Source: Loigolactobacillus binensis
GTDB taxonomy: Bacteria; Bacillota; Bacilli; Lactobacillales; Lactobacillaceae
Assembly: GCF_005405165.1 (NCBI RefSeq)
Contig: NZ_BJDN01000002.1
Coordinates: forward strand, 99,696 to 163,695
Reading direction: 5' to 3'
DNA: 64,000 nucleotides
The stretch's first letter is position 1, and each line of letters begins with the position of its first letter. Below are positions 6,991-16,950 of this stretch, one piece after another. The position numbers were made by a program, and so were the translations under genes. Under the pieces are notes generated by a model that was given only the letters and a program-made list of their open reading frames with translations, was not told the DNA's origin and did no database searches.

Positions 6991-9405
6991 ATGGCGCAAT
7001 TTGCTCAAGTGATCGTTGATGTGCCAACTTTACAAACAAATCGGCCCTATGACTATGCGATTCCAACGATTTGGCAGGCGCAATTACAGGCTGGAATGCG
7101 AGTCGTCGTGCCATTTGGAAATGGTGCACGCCAGGTGCAAGGGTTCGTTGTCGGTTTGACTACGACCCAACCCAATTATGCTGGTGAGGTCAAAACCATT
7201 GCGCAGGTGTTAGACCTGCGACCGGTGTTGAATCCTGAATTGTTGGCGTTGGCACAGTGGCTGGCGCAGTGGACCTTTGCCTTTCAGATCAGCTGTTTGC
7301 AGACTATGTTACCTAGTGTTTTAAAGGCTAGTTACAGTAAAAAAGTTCGGCTAACAGGTGCCGTCACGCCGGCGACGCAAGCTATTTTCCAGGATAAAAC
7401 CGAGTTGGATTTTGCTGATTTGTCACCAGAAACAGTTAAGCAGCTTTTAAAATTACAGCAACAGCAGTTAGTTGAAGTGGTTTATGAAGTTCATGATCGC
7501 GCTAAGGTTAAAACGCTAAAAGCAATTCAACCGCTGTTGTCTGCGGCGGCGTATCGTCAAGCGGCGACACAGGTGCCGGCTAACGCCAAGCGGCAACAAG
7601 CGTTATTGACTTATTTACAGGCGCACGCCGCTACCACTGCGCCGCTACCAGTTGCACAGATCACTAAGGCCACACAGTTGACTTTGGCCAACATGCACAC
7701 CGGGGTGGCAAAAGGCTGGTTGCAATTAGTCGATCTAGAAACTTACCGCGATCCTTACGCTGAATTAGCCAGTGCTCCGCGCACGCAGCCGTTAACGTTA
7801 ACCGCAGAACAGGCTCAGGCTGTGGCACAGATCACGGCCGCCAGCCGCCAGCAAAAAGAACAAGTTTTTCTTGTTGAAGGGGTGACTGGCAGCGGTAAAA
7901 CTGAAATTTATTTACAGGCGATCCAAGCCGCGCTTAAAATGGATCGTACCGCTTTGATGTTAGTACCGGAAATTGGTTTAACGCCGCAAATGGTGGCTCG
8001 AGTGCGGGGCCGTTTTGGTGAACGGGTGGCGGTTTTGCACAGCGGCTTATCGAATGGTGAACGCTATGATGAATGGCGGCGGATTGAACGCGGTGAGGCG
8101 CAAGTAGTGGTCGGCGCACGTTCTGCCGTTTTTGCCCCCTTGACTAATTTAGGTTTGATCATCATGGATGAAGAGCACGAAAGTAGTTATAAACAAGACG
8201 AAATGCCACGTTACCACGCCCGCGACGTGGCCTTATGGCGGGCAAAATATCATCATTGCCCAGTGGTACTAGGCAGTGCAACACCGTCGCTGGAATCACG
8301 GGCACGGGCGCAAAAAGGGGTTTACAAATTGTTACGCTTGAAAGAGCGGGCCAATCATCAACCTTTGCCGCCGGTGACAGTTGTCGATATGAAAAATGAA
8401 TTAAAAAAAACCAAAGAGGATAATTTTTCTGATCTGTTAATGCAGGCGTTACGCAAGCGGGTGCAACAGCACGAACAAAGTGTGTTGATGTTAAATCGGC
8501 GCGGCTTTTCTTCATTTGTGATGTGCCGTGACTGTGGTTTCGTGCTTAAATGTCCGAATTGTGATATTTCGCTAACCTTGCACATGGATACGCACTCGAT
8601 GAAATGTCATTATTGTGGGCATGAAGAGGCCATTCCCAAGGTCTGCACTAATTGTCAAAGCCGTAAGATTCGTTATTATGGTACTGGTACCCAAAAAGTG
8701 GAAAGTGAATTGCACACATTATTGCCGGCGGCTCGTATTTTGCGGATGGATGTGGATACTACCCGCCGTAAAGGGGCTCACGCTAAGATCTTGCGCCAAT
8801 TTGGCCAGCACCAAGCCGATATTTTATTAGGGACGCAAATGATCGCCAAAGGCTTAGATTTTCCGGATGTCACTTTAGTGGGGGTTTTAAATGCGGATAC
8901 GGCGCTAGGGCTACCTGATTTTCGGGCCAGTGAACGTACTTTTCAACTGTTGACGCAGGTCAGTGGTCGTGCCGGCCGTGCTGCCAAGGCTGGTGAAGTT
9001 ATTGTTCAAACGTACAACCCAGAACATTATGCGATTCGGTTGGCGCGTCACCATGACTATGAAGGCTTTTATCAGCGGGAAATGACGTTGCGCCATCAAG
9101 GGGGCTACCCGCCGTATTATTACACGATTTTAGTGACCGCCAGCCACGAAGAAGAAAACGAAGCGGCTAAAAAGATTTTTCAGTTAATGAATCAAGTTAA
9201 ACCGGCGTTATCGCCCCAGGCCGTTTTGTTAGGGCCGACGCCACGCGCCATTGCCCGGGTCAACAAGCGGTATTATTACCAAATGGTGATCAAGTATAAG
9301 CACGAACCGGAATTAGAAAAAGTATTGACTCAAATTATGCAAGAAAATCAGGCACGCCACGGAATTCAGATTTCCATTGATCGCGAGCCATTGAGTTTTA
9401 TATAA
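6991..9405 (+). CDS. priA: Primosomal replication restart helicase PriA
   Basis: An 804-residue 3'-5' helicase that restarts stalled forks by loading the primosome. The N-terminal DNA-binding domain is followed by Walker A GVTGSGKTEIY (near residue 295) and the DEEH box. The zinc-binding insertion has paired cysteines in CRDCGF, CPNC, CHYC and CTNC. Motif VI GRAGRA is intact. The start has AGGTGG seven bases upstream, just after the repeat cluster. It is probably cotranscribed with fmt, 22 bases downstream. Confidence 0.97.
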   Translation: MAQFAQVIVDVPTLQTNRPYDYAIPTIWQAQLQAGMRVVVPFGNGARQVQGFVVGLTTTQPNYAGEVKTIAQVLDLRPVLNPELLALAQWLAQWTFAFQISCLQTMLPSVLKASYSKKVRLTGAVTPATQAIFQDKTELDFADLSPETVKQLLKLQQQQLVEVVYEVHDRAKVKTLKAIQPLLSAAAYRQAATQVPANAKRQQALLTYLQAHAATTAPLPVAQITKATQLTLANMHTGVAKGWLQLVDLETYRDPYAELASAPRTQPLTLTAEQAQAVAQITAASRQQKEQVFLVEGVTGSGKTEIYLQAIQAALKMDRTALMLVPEIGLTPQMVARVRGRFGERVAVLHSGLSNGERYDEWRRIERGEAQVVVGARSAVFAPLTNLGLIIMDEEHESSYKQDEMPRYHARDVALWRAKYHHCPVVLGSATPSLESRARAQKGVYKLLRLKERANHQPLPPVTVVDMKNELKKTKEDNFSDLLMQALRKRVQQHEQSVLMLNRRGFSSFVMCRDCGFVLKCPNCDISLTLHMDTHSMKCHYCGHEEAIPKVCTNCQSRKIRYYGTGTQKVESELHTLLPAARILRMDVDTTRRKGAHAKILRQFGQHQADILLGTQMIAKGLDFPDVTLVGVLNADTALGLPDFRASERTFQLLTQVSGRAGRAAKAGEVIVQTYNPEHYAIRLARHHDYEGFYQREMTLRHQGGYPPYYYTILVTASHEEENEAAKKIFQLMNQVKPALSPQAVLLGPTPRAIARVNKRYYYQMVIKYKHEPELEKVLTQIMQENQARHGIQISIDREPLSFI

Positions 9406-9427
9406 CCAGTAGAAAGAGGAGAAGTAC

Positions 9428-10375
9428 GTGACTTCAATTGTATTTATGGGGACGCCGGCTTTTTCGGCGCCAATTTTAGAAAGTTTAATTGCCAATGATT
9501 ATCAAGTTTTAGCGGCGGTAACTCAGCCTGATCGGCCAGTGGGGCGCAAGCACGTCTTAACACCATCTCCGGTTAAAAAAGTGGCGGTGGCGCATAATAT
9601 TCCTGTGTTACAACCGGAAAAATTAAGCGGTAGTCCTGAGGCAGAGCAAATCGTGGCCTTAGCGCCTGATTTAATCATAACGGCGGCTTTCGGCCAATTC
9701 TTACCTAAAAAAGTACTGGCGGCGGCTAAGATCGCGGCGCTTAACGTTCACGCATCGTTGTTACCAAAATATCGTGGCGGCGCGCCGATTCAGTACGCCT
9801 TGCTCAATGGTGAGGCTGAAACTGGCGTGACTATTATGAAAATGGTGATGAAAATGGATGCTGGCGATATTTTACGCCAACAAGCAATTCCGATCACCAG
9901 TGATGATGACAATGGCACCTTGTTTGCTAAGTTAAGTCAAGTCGGTGAAAAGTTACTATTGGCCACGTTACCAGATCTACTAGCGGGACGTATCACACCG
10001 CAACCGCAGGATGAAAGTCAAGTGACTTTTTCGCCGACGATCAAACCTGGTGAAGAACAAATTACGTTGGCCATGACTGCGGCGGCCATTGATTTCAAGG
10101 TGCGTGCTTTGCGGCCACAACCTGGCGCGTTTGTGAAGATCAACGGCCAACGCACTAAATTATGGCAGGTACAACCAACTGCTGAAGTGACCACTTTAGC
10201 GGCAGGGGCCATCGCGGTTTTAGGTAAGCATCAATTAGGAATCGCCACGGCTGACCAGAAGGTGCTCTACATTAACGAACTACAGCCGGCCGGTAAGGCG
10301 AAAATGAACATTACCGCTTATTTAAACGGCCAAGGTCACGGCCTAAAGGAAGGGCAAGGACTCATTGAAGACTAA
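9428..10375 (+). CDS. fmt: Methionyl-tRNA formyltransferase
   Basis: Transfers a formyl group from 10-formyl-THF to initiator Met-tRNA. It has 315 residues. The N-terminal domain shows FMGTPAFSAPIL, the folate site with NVHASLLPKYRGGAPIQ and the motif TGVTIMKM. A C-terminal OB-like tRNA-binding domain follows. The GTG start at 9428 has GAGGAG before it. Its end overlaps rsmB by 11 bases, so the two are translationally linked. Confidence 0.97.
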   Translation: MTSIVFMGTPAFSAPILESLIANDYQVLAAVTQPDRPVGRKHVLTPSPVKKVAVAHNIPVLQPEKLSGSPEAEQIVALAPDLIITAAFGQFLPKKVLAAAKIAALNVHASLLPKYRGGAPIQYALLNGEAETGVTIMKMVMKMDAGDILRQQAIPITSDDDNGTLFAKLSQVGEKLLLATLPDLLAGRITPQPQDESQVTFSPTIKPGEEQITLAMTAAAIDFKVRALRPQPGAFVKINGQRTKLWQVQPTAEVTTLAAGAIAVLGKHQLGIATADQKVLYINELQPAGKAKMNITAYLNGQGHGLKEGQGLIED

Positions 10376-11717
10376 TATTAAGCATTCACCGCGTTATTTA
10401 GCGGTTAAATTATTGGATCGGGTTGCTGATTCCGGTAGCTACGCCAATATTACCTTGGACCAGACGATTGCGAAAGAACAATTACAGCCAGCTGATGCTA
10501 GCCTATTGACTAACTTAGTTTATGGGGTGATCCAGCGCCAGTTAACGTTGGACTTTTACTTAAAACCGTTTATCAAAAAACCACAACGCCTGGAACGGTG
10601 GGCGCGGCAAAATTTGCGCGTCGCCGTTTATCAAATGGTTTATTTGGATAAAATTCCGAACCGGGCGATTTTCTATGAAGCCACAGAAATTGCTAAAAAA
10701 ATGGGGAACCAGGGTGTCGCCGGGTTGATGACGGCTATTTTACGGCAAATTGAACGTCAAGGGGTACCGCAATTAGCGACGATCAGTGAGCCCTTGACGC
10801 GTTTAAGTATTAGTGCCAGTGTTCCCCAATGGTTGGTCGCAAAATTAACTGCACAATTAGGTTTGGCCAAAACGGAGGCTATTTTACAGACGATCAATCA
10901 GCCGGCTGCCGCATCGATCCGGGTGAATACTGCGATTGCCACGGTGCCTGAAGTTCAAGCGGAGCTAGCGGAGTTAGGCTTAGAAACAACGCCTAGTGAG
11001 CTTTCCGACGTTGGCTTAGTTCGGCGGGGCGGCTTTTTGGCTGGGACCACCGCATTTGCGTATGGTCAATACACGGTGCAAGATGAAAGTTCGATGTTGG
11101 TGGCGGCTAGTATGCAGATCGAACCGCAACACCAAGTTTTGGATGCTTGTGCGGCGCCTGGTGGTAAAACCACGCATATTGCGAGCTATTTGTCCGCAGA
11201 GGCTGGTGGGCATGTAGAAGCCTTTGATCTTCATCCCCATAAGGTAAAATTGATCAAAGATAACGCCAAACGCTTGCACGTGGCCGACGTGGTCACGGCG
11301 CGTGCCTTTGATGCCCGTAAATTACGGGATGTGGTGGCCAATAAATCGTTTGATCGGGTTTTAGTGGATGCCCCTTGTTCCGGTCTAGGCCTGATGCGGC
11401 GCAAACCGGAGATCAAATACGCCCGGCAACCTGAAGATCTACTAAATTTGCAAAAAATTCAATTGGCAATTTTAAATAGTGTGGCAATTAAAGTAAAACC
11501 TGGTGGCATTTTGACCTATAGTACGTGTACAATTGTTAATGAAGAAAATGCGGACGTGATCAAGCAATTTCTCGCCCAGCATGCCGAATTTACGCCAGTT
11601 CCGGTTCACACAGATAAGCCGCTCAAAGTGGCCACCGCGCCATATTTACGGCTTTACCCGGATGATTACGGAACGGACGGTTTCTTCATTTGTAATCTAA
11701 AACGGAAAACGAGGTAA
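10365..11717 (+). CDS. rsmB: 16S rRNA m5C967 methyltransferase RsmB
   Basis: A 450-residue protein with an N-terminal NusB-like RNA-binding domain (about 1-140) and a C-terminal SAM methyltransferase. Motif I is DACAAPGGKTTH. The catalytic cysteine motif is DAPCSGLG, and TYSTCTI holds the second cysteine. It uses a TTG start inside the end of fmt, with AAGGAAGG upstream. It is followed after 5 bases by stp, which fits a single fmt-rsmB-stp-prkC operon. Confidence 0.96.
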   Translation: MKTNIKHSPRYLAVKLLDRVADSGSYANITLDQTIAKEQLQPADASLLTNLVYGVIQRQLTLDFYLKPFIKKPQRLERWARQNLRVAVYQMVYLDKIPNRAIFYEATEIAKKMGNQGVAGLMTAILRQIERQGVPQLATISEPLTRLSISASVPQWLVAKLTAQLGLAKTEAILQTINQPAAASIRVNTAIATVPEVQAELAELGLETTPSELSDVGLVRRGGFLAGTTAFAYGQYTVQDESSMLVAASMQIEPQHQVLDACAAPGGKTTHIASYLSAEAGGHVEAFDLHPHKVKLIKDNAKRLHVADVVTARAFDARKLRDVVANKSFDRVLVDAPCSGLGLMRRKPEIKYARQPEDLLNLQKIQLAILNSVAIKVKPGGILTYSTCTIVNEENADVIKQFLAQHAEFTPVPVHTDKPLKVATAPYLRLYPDDYGTDGFFICNLKRKTR

Positions 11718-11722
11718 AAGGG

Positions 11723-12469
11723 ATGAAATTCGCTTACCGAACGGATGTTGGCCAACGTCGGGCGAACAACGAAGATTATGTAAGCGTCTATCAAAATGTA
11801 GCTGGGGTTCAATTTGCGATTGTGGCCGATGGGATGGGTGGTCACTTAGGTGGTGATGTTGCCTCGGCCATGGCCGTTTTACATATTGGCTATGATTTTG
11901 AGCAGACAGAGTTTGATAAGGTGGAGCCGATCATTTCGTGGTTGGTGGCGGAACTACAAAAGGAAAATGAGCACATTCTCAATAAATCACAACAGTATCC
12001 GGATCTATCGGGGATGGGCACAACCTTTGTGGCGGCGATCTATTATGAAAATGAATTTATTATCGCCAATATTGGGGACAGTCGTGCGTATTTATACCGG
12101 GAAGCACAACTGAAGCAATTGACCGAAGATCATTCTTTAGTCAATGAGCTGGTCAAGCACGGCCAATTAAGCGCCGAAGCGGCCAAACATCATCCCCAGA
12201 AAAATATTATTACCCGGACGCTTGGTGTTTCGGAGCAGGCCGACGCGGACGTTGTTGTGCGTCGCTCGCAGCATGGGGATTATATTTTGCTTTGCTCCGA
12301 TGGCCTGACCAACATGGTGACCGATGAGCAAATTGCGACGATTTTAGCGAGTCCGCGGTCACTGGAATTAAAATGTCAGGCCTTGATCGATGCGGCTAAT
12401 ACTGGCGGCGGGTTAGACAATATTACGGCATTACTATTATACGAGGATCGTGGGGTGGCCGCACAATGA
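11723..12469 (+). CDS. stp: PP2C-type protein Ser/Thr phosphatase Stp (PrpC)
   Basis: A 248-residue metal-dependent phosphatase that reverses phosphorylation by PrkC. The metal-binding aspartates are in RRANNEDY, VADGMGGH, CSDGL and DNITALLL, and GDSRAYLY is present. The stop overlaps the prkC start (ATGATGG) by 4 bases. The stp-prkC pair is the universal eukaryote-type signalling module of Firmicutes and acts on cell-wall synthesis and division. Confidence 0.96.
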   Translation: MKFAYRTDVGQRRANNEDYVSVYQNVAGVQFAIVADGMGGHLGGDVASAMAVLHIGYDFEQTEFDKVEPIISWLVAELQKENEHILNKSQQYPDLSGMGTTFVAAIYYENEFIIANIGDSRAYLYREAQLKQLTEDHSLVNELVKHGQLSAEAAKHHPQKNIITRTLGVSEQADADVVVRRSQHGDYILLCSDGLTNMVTDEQIATILASPRSLELKCQALIDAANTGGGLDNITALLLYEDRGVAAQ

Positions 12470-14181
12470 TGGAAGCAGGATATAAGTTAGGCGGTCGCTA
12501 CCGGGTGATCCGGCCAGTCGGTGAAGGTGGCATGGCCAACGTTTATTTGGCACAGGATTTAATTTTAAACCGGGAAGTGGCGATCAAGGTTTTACGTTTG
12601 GATCTGCAAAATGATCCGGATACGATCCGCCGCTTTCAGCGGGAAGAATTAGCTGCCACCGAATTGGTCCATCCAAATATTGTGGCCGTTTATGATGTTG
12701 GCGAAGATAATGGGTTGCAGTATATCGTGATGGAATATGTTTCTGGTACCGATCTTAAACGCTACATTGCTGATCATTACCCGATTTCCTACGCCGAAGT
12801 GGTGCGCATGATGACCGAAATTTTAGCGGCGGTGCAACAGGCCCACTCTCATGGTATCATTCACCGTGACCTCAAGCCGCAGAATATTTTGGTGGCACCG
12901 TCTGGTCATTTGAAGATCACTGATTTTGGGATCGCGGTGGCTTTGTCGGAAAACTCGATCACGCAGACCAACTCAATGTTGGGCTCCGTGCATTATTTGT
13001 CACCGGAACAGGCCCGGGGTAGCATTGCCACTAAGCAATCGGATATTTATTCCTTAGGGATCATTTTGTACGAAATGTTAACTGGTAAGGTACCATTTGA
13101 GGGCGAAACAGCAGTTAGTATTGCCTTAAAGCATTTTCAAAATGAGATCCCTTCAGTGCGCAAATTAGATCCGAATATTCCCCAGGCGTTGGAAAATGTG
13201 ATTTTGCGAGCCACGGCTAAGGAGCCCGCCGAACGGTATGCCTCAGTTGGGGCGATGACCGCGGATCTAAAAACCACGCTGTCACCATTACGGGTTGGGG
13301 AACCCAAGTTTATTTCGCAGATCAGTAATGAAGAAACTAAGATCCTACCGTCGCTGTCGGCCGAACAATTTAATGCGACTGCTCCGGTGACTGCAACTGC
13401 TGATGCAGCTAAAACGACGGCGAAGGCTGCGGCGACCACTGCGGCCACAAGCTTACAAACACAAAAGAAGCGGCGCCCACGGTTATGGCCATTGCTGGTG
13501 ATTTTAGTGGTGGTGATCCTAGCTGCAGTGGGTGGGTTCATCGCCTATGATCAATTACAGCCAGTAGCAGTGCCTAATGTGGCCGGTATGACCCAGCAAA
13601 AGGCCGAGGCGGCGTTGATCAGTAAACAATTTAAGGTAGGAACAGCCACTAAGCACAGTGATGATCAGGTCAAGGCCGGGCGGGTGATCAAAACCACTCC
13701 TGCTAAAGGCAGTCAACACAAGCGGCAAACTGTGGTCAAACTGCAGATCAGCACCGGACAACCGCAGTATGCTCTCAAAGATTATACCGATCAAAATTAT
13801 GCGACTGTAGCGGCAAAATTAAAAAAAGCGGGCTTTAAGGTTAAGCAGACGACGGTGATCTCGCGTAATTACGCGGCCGACCGCGTTGTGGACCAAAGTA
13901 TTAGCGCAGGCCAACAAGTGGTGGCTAAAGGTAAAAAAATTACGTTAACGGTCAGTGTTGGGGCCAATGGCTTTAGTTTGCTGGATATGACGAATTGGTC
14001 GCAAGCCAGTGTGCAAGAATATGCCAGTAGCATGGGCTTTGATCTGAAATTGAAGTATGATTATTCCACGGCGGTGCAAACCGGCACAGTGATGTCACAG
14101 ACGCCAAAAGCTGGTACTGCAGTTCCTCATGACGCAAAAGTGACGGTGGTTCTTTCCCGTGGTGGTCAAGACACTAACTAA
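12466..14181 (+). CDS. prkC: PASTA-domain membrane Ser/Thr protein kinase (PrkC/PknB/StkP)
   Basis: The kinase domain fills about residues 12-275: glycine loop GEGGMANVY, VAIKVL lysine, catalytic HRDLKPQN, DFG and SPEQARG. An Ala/Thr-rich linker precedes a basic stop (QKKRRPR) and one membrane helix (about 343-365). Three extracellular PASTA repeats follow and bind muropeptides or lipid II. Length is 571 residues. It senses cell-wall state and phosphorylates division, wall and translation proteins. It is coupled to stp by a 4-base overlap. Confidence 0.97.
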   Translation: MMEAGYKLGGRYRVIRPVGEGGMANVYLAQDLILNREVAIKVLRLDLQNDPDTIRRFQREELAATELVHPNIVAVYDVGEDNGLQYIVMEYVSGTDLKRYIADHYPISYAEVVRMMTEILAAVQQAHSHGIIHRDLKPQNILVAPSGHLKITDFGIAVALSENSITQTNSMLGSVHYLSPEQARGSIATKQSDIYSLGIILYEMLTGKVPFEGETAVSIALKHFQNEIPSVRKLDPNIPQALENVILRATAKEPAERYASVGAMTADLKTTLSPLRVGEPKFISQISNEETKILPSLSAEQFNATAPVTATADAAKTTAKAAATTAATSLQTQKKRRPRLWPLLVILVVVILAAVGGFIAYDQLQPVAVPNVAGMTQQKAEAALISKQFKVGTATKHSDDQVKAGRVIKTTPAKGSQHKRQTVVKLQISTGQPQYALKDYTDQNYATVAAKLKKAGFKVKQTTVISRNYAADRVVDQSISAGQQVVAKGKKITLTVSVGANGFSLLDMTNWSQASVQEYASSMGFDLKLKYDYSTAVQTGTVMSQTPKAGTAVPHDAKVTVVLSRGGQDTN

Positions 14182-14310
14182 TTATAGGTCTGCTCAATCA
14201 GTTGGCCAGCGCTAAAATAATTTTAGGCGCTGACTAAGTCAGTTTAAAGCAAAGTGAGTATTATTTGCGGTTGATTTTTAAAGCCATTAAAATAGAAAGT
14301 AGGCGCAAGT

Positions 14311-15216
14311 TTGGCACAAGGACAGATTCGTAAGGCCCTAAGCGGGTTTTATTACGTTTATTCACAGCAACAAACGTTTCAGACCCGTGGCCGCGGCAAC
14401 TTTCGTAAGCGGCAATTGACGCCTTTGGTAGGTGATTACGTTGAATTTGAAAGCACTAATCAAACGGAAGGCTACGTTTTAAAATTATTACCGCGTAAGA
14501 ATGCGTTGATTCGCCCGCAGGTCGTTAATGTGGATCAGGCTGTGGTGGTCACTTCTTGCGTTAAGCCCGACTTTTCTAGCAACTTGTTGGATCGGTTTTT
14601 AATGATGTTAGTGCAAAAGCAAATTCGGCCGTTGCTTTATTTCACCAAAGGCGATTTATTGGATGCTGCTGGGCGGGCTAAAATGGCACCGATCGTGGCC
14701 TATTATCAGCAATTAGGCTATCCGACCTTTTTTGCAGCCGATCCGTTTGCGCCTAGTTCGATCCAGCAGCTGACCGCTAATTTTAAGGATCAATTGACTG
14801 TCTTTATGGGCCAATCTGGGGCTGGTAAATCCACCTTATTGAATCATATTGATCCGGAATTACAGCTTAAAACCGCGGCCGTTTCGGAAAGCTTAAGCCG
14901 GGGCAAACACACCACACGCCATGTTGAATTATTGCCGTTATTTGGTGGTTTAGTGGCGGATACACCAGGTTTTTCTTCGTTGAATCTAGACGAATTTGAG
15001 TTAACCGAATTACCACAACTATTTCCGGAATTCGTGGCTGCTGCGGACGACTGCCGGTTCCGGGCTTGTCAGCATGATCAGGAACCCGGTTGTGCGGTTA
15101 AGCAGCAGGTGGCAGCTGGCCAGATTTTAGCCAGCCGGTACGCGAATTATCTGCAATTTCGTAGTGAAAAGAAGGCAGAAAAACCGAAGTATATCGGGAA
15201 GAGAGGGAAAAAATGA
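14311..15216 (+). CDS. rsgA: Ribosome small-subunit-dependent GTPase RsgA
   Basis: Circularly permuted GTPase that checks 30S maturation. It has 301 residues. An N-terminal OB fold precedes TKGD (G4), the P-loop GQSGAGKST, and DTPGFS (G3). The C-terminal zinc knuckle has CRFRACQH and PGCAV. The start is a TTG at 14311. A weak hairpin without a good T tract (14207-14232) lies between prkC and rsgA. It overlaps rpe by 4 bases. Confidence 0.95.
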   Translation: MAQGQIRKALSGFYYVYSQQQTFQTRGRGNFRKRQLTPLVGDYVEFESTNQTEGYVLKLLPRKNALIRPQVVNVDQAVVVTSCVKPDFSSNLLDRFLMMLVQKQIRPLLYFTKGDLLDAAGRAKMAPIVAYYQQLGYPTFFAADPFAPSSIQQLTANFKDQLTVFMGQSGAGKSTLLNHIDPELQLKTAAVSESLSRGKHTTRHVELLPLFGGLVADTPGFSSLNLDEFELTELPQLFPEFVAAADDCRFRACQHDQEPGCAVKQQVAAGQILASRYANYLQFRSEKKAEKPKYIGKRGKK

Positions 15217-15875
15217 TGAAAATTGCACCTTCAATTTTAAATGCGGACTACGCTAATTTAGCCCGCGATGTTCAGGCAGTCGAAACTGGTGGCGCCGACT
15301 ATTTGCACGTTGACGTTATGGACGGTCAATTTGTGCCTAATATTACTTTTGGGCCGGGGATGGTGGCCGCGTTACGGCCGATCACTAAGTTAGCGTTGGA
15401 TTGTCATTTGATGATCGAGGCCCCAGAACGTTATATTGCGGAATTCGCTAAGGCCGGCGCGGATATTTTGACTTTACACGTTGAAAGTACCCCACATATT
15501 TATCGGGCGCTGCAAATGGTCAAAGATGCGGGTGTCAAGGCCGGCGTGGTGGTCAATCCTGGTACTCCATTGGAAATGATCAAAAATGTGTTGCCATTGG
15601 TGGACCAAGTACTGGTGTTGACCGTTAATCCCGGTTTTGGGGGCCAGAAATTTATTCCGGCGATGTTGAGTAAGGTCAAACGTTTGGATCAATTACGGCA
15701 GACTAACGATTATCATTTTGATATCGAAGTTGACGGCGGCATCAATGAGCAAACGATCAAGACTTGTGCTGCTGCGGGTGCGGATGTGTTTGTCACCGGT
15801 TCTTATGTTTATGGCGCTGCTGCTCCCGCGCAGCAGGTCCAAAAACTACGGAACGTTGTTGCGACCCATGACTGA
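15213..15875 (+). CDS. rpe: Ribulose-phosphate 3-epimerase
   Basis: Interconverts ribulose 5-phosphate and xylulose 5-phosphate in the pentose phosphate pathway. A TIM barrel of 220 residues with the motifs APSILNADY, HVDVMDGQFVPN, DCHLMI, VNPGFGGQ and VDGGIN. Either of two successive ATG codons (15213, 15216) may start it, behind GAGAGGG. The rsgA-rpe-thiN order is the usual Firmicutes arrangement; the three overlap end to end. Confidence 0.96.
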   Translation: MMKIAPSILNADYANLARDVQAVETGGADYLHVDVMDGQFVPNITFGPGMVAALRPITKLALDCHLMIEAPERYIAEFAKAGADILTLHVESTPHIYRALQMVKDAGVKAGVVVNPGTPLEMIKNVLPLVDQVLVLTVNPGFGGQKFIPAMLSKVKRLDQLRQTNDYHFDIEVDGGINEQTIKTCAAAGADVFVTGSYVYGAAAPAQQVQKLRNVVATHD

Positions 15876-16512
15876 ATTTAATTTGCTGGTTGGTGGGCCA
15901 CCGGATATGTGGCCCGCCAATTTGGCGCAACAAAAAAAGATACCGTGGATCGCGGCGGATCGCGGGGCCTTGCGTTTATTGAAGTTGGGGATCACGCCGC
16001 AGATCGCAATTGGCGATTTTGATTCGCTGGCGCCGGCGGAATTGCGCCAGCTACAGCACCGAGTCAGCGACATGCGCTATGCAGTCGCTGATAAGGATGA
16101 AACTGATACTGAGTTAGCGCTGGTGCTGGCGTTTAACGAGTTACAGGCCACGCGGGTGACGATCTACGGGGCCACCGGTGGCCGTTTGGACCACTTATTG
16201 GATAATTTATTTATGCTGTTACAGCCACGCTTTTTGCCTTATTGTCAGCGGGTTCGGCTACTTGATCGGCAGAATAGTTTGCGCTTATTTTTGCCGGGCA
16301 CGCACACGATCACGCAAGAAGCCGGGCAACACTATGTGGCTTTTGCACCGCTGACGGCGGTTAAGGGGTTAACTTTATACGACACTAAATATAAGCTGAC
16401 CAATCAAGATTATGCGCAAGCGATCATGTTTGCCAGTAATCAATTTACCCAAAAAAGCGCTACCTTCAGTTTTCGCACTGGTGTGGTCGCGGTGATCCAA
16501 AGCCATGATTGA
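15868..16512 (+). CDS. thiN: Thiamine pyrophosphokinase
   Basis: Makes thiamine diphosphate from thiamine and ATP. It has 214 residues when started at the ATG at 15868, 8 bases inside the end of rpe. Conserved parts are AADRGALRLL, GDFDSL, DKDETDTELAL and GATGGRLDHLL. An upstream in-frame extension would lie wholly within rpe and is not credible. A strong terminator follows. Confidence 0.93.
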   Translation: MTEFNLLVGGPPDMWPANLAQQKKIPWIAADRGALRLLKLGITPQIAIGDFDSLAPAELRQLQHRVSDMRYAVADKDETDTELALVLAFNELQATRVTIYGATGGRLDHLLDNLFMLLQPRFLPYCQRVRLLDRQNSLRLFLPGTHTITQEAGQHYVAFAPLTAVKGLTLYDTKYKLTNQDYAQAIMFASNQFTQKSATFSFRTGVVAVIQSHD

Positions 16513-16535
16513 AAATACTTAAGTTTGCAAAAAGC

Positions 16536-16580
16536 AAAAAGCGGTGAACACATAAGTAATTATGTGTTCACCGCTTTTTT
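16536..16580. terminator. Bidirectional terminator between thiN and rpmB
   Basis: A long near-perfect stem (GCGGTGAACACATA pairs with its complement) is flanked by A and T tracts. It ends the convergent thiN and rpmB transcripts. Confidence 0.9.
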
Positions 16581-16595
16581 TATCGTCTAATGTAA

Positions 16596-16781
16596 TTAAA
16601 CGCGAGTAACCTTACCGGATTTTAATGTCCGTGCAGAAACCCATACACGTTTTGGCTTGCCATCAACTAGGATGCGCACTTTTTGCAAGTTAGCTTTCCA
16701 GCTACGACGGCTATGGTTTAACGCGTGTGACCGCTTGTTACCGAAGGTTGTCCCTTTGCCGGTAATGAAATCTTTAGCCAT
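16596..16781 (-). CDS. rpmB: 50S ribosomal protein L28
   Basis: A 61-residue ribosomal protein. It begins [19 protein letters not shown] and has the basic [16 protein letters not shown] segment typical of L28. The start at 16781 follows GGGAGGA; a longer frame upstream is not coding. It is read opposite to its neighbours, as in other Firmicutes where rpmB lies divergent from the asp23-fakA pair. Confidence 0.96.
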   Translation of the reverse strand: MAKDFITGKGTTFGNKRSHALNHSRRSWKANLQKVRILVDGKPKRVWVSARTLKSGKVTRV

Positions 16782-16836
16782 GTCTAGTCCTCCCTTAAGC
16801 ATTTTTACATGCTGCTCGTTAACACTTACCTGATTT

Positions 16837-16865
16837 AATTTATCATAATAGGCCTGTGATTGCAA
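16837..16865 (-). promoter_or_regulatory. rpmB promoter
   Basis: On the minus strand: TTGCAA, 17-bp spacer, TAAATT, with TG one base before the -10. It lies 56 bases upstream of the rpmB start. Confidence 0.65.
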
Positions 16866-16950
16866 TACTTTTCTTTCAAGTAAATTTGCTTGACAGGGTA
16901 AAAAGCCACCGCCGCTCAACCAGTAATTCCAGGATGGTGAGTACTAAATC

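Noticed and set aside
8162..8585. Long minus-strand frames inside priA
   Set aside because: They are shadows of the priA coding strand; no initiation signals or family resemblance.
14207..14232. Terminator between prkC and rsgA
   Set aside because: The CAGCGC/GCGCTG hairpin has no T tract after it, so it was not listed as a terminator.
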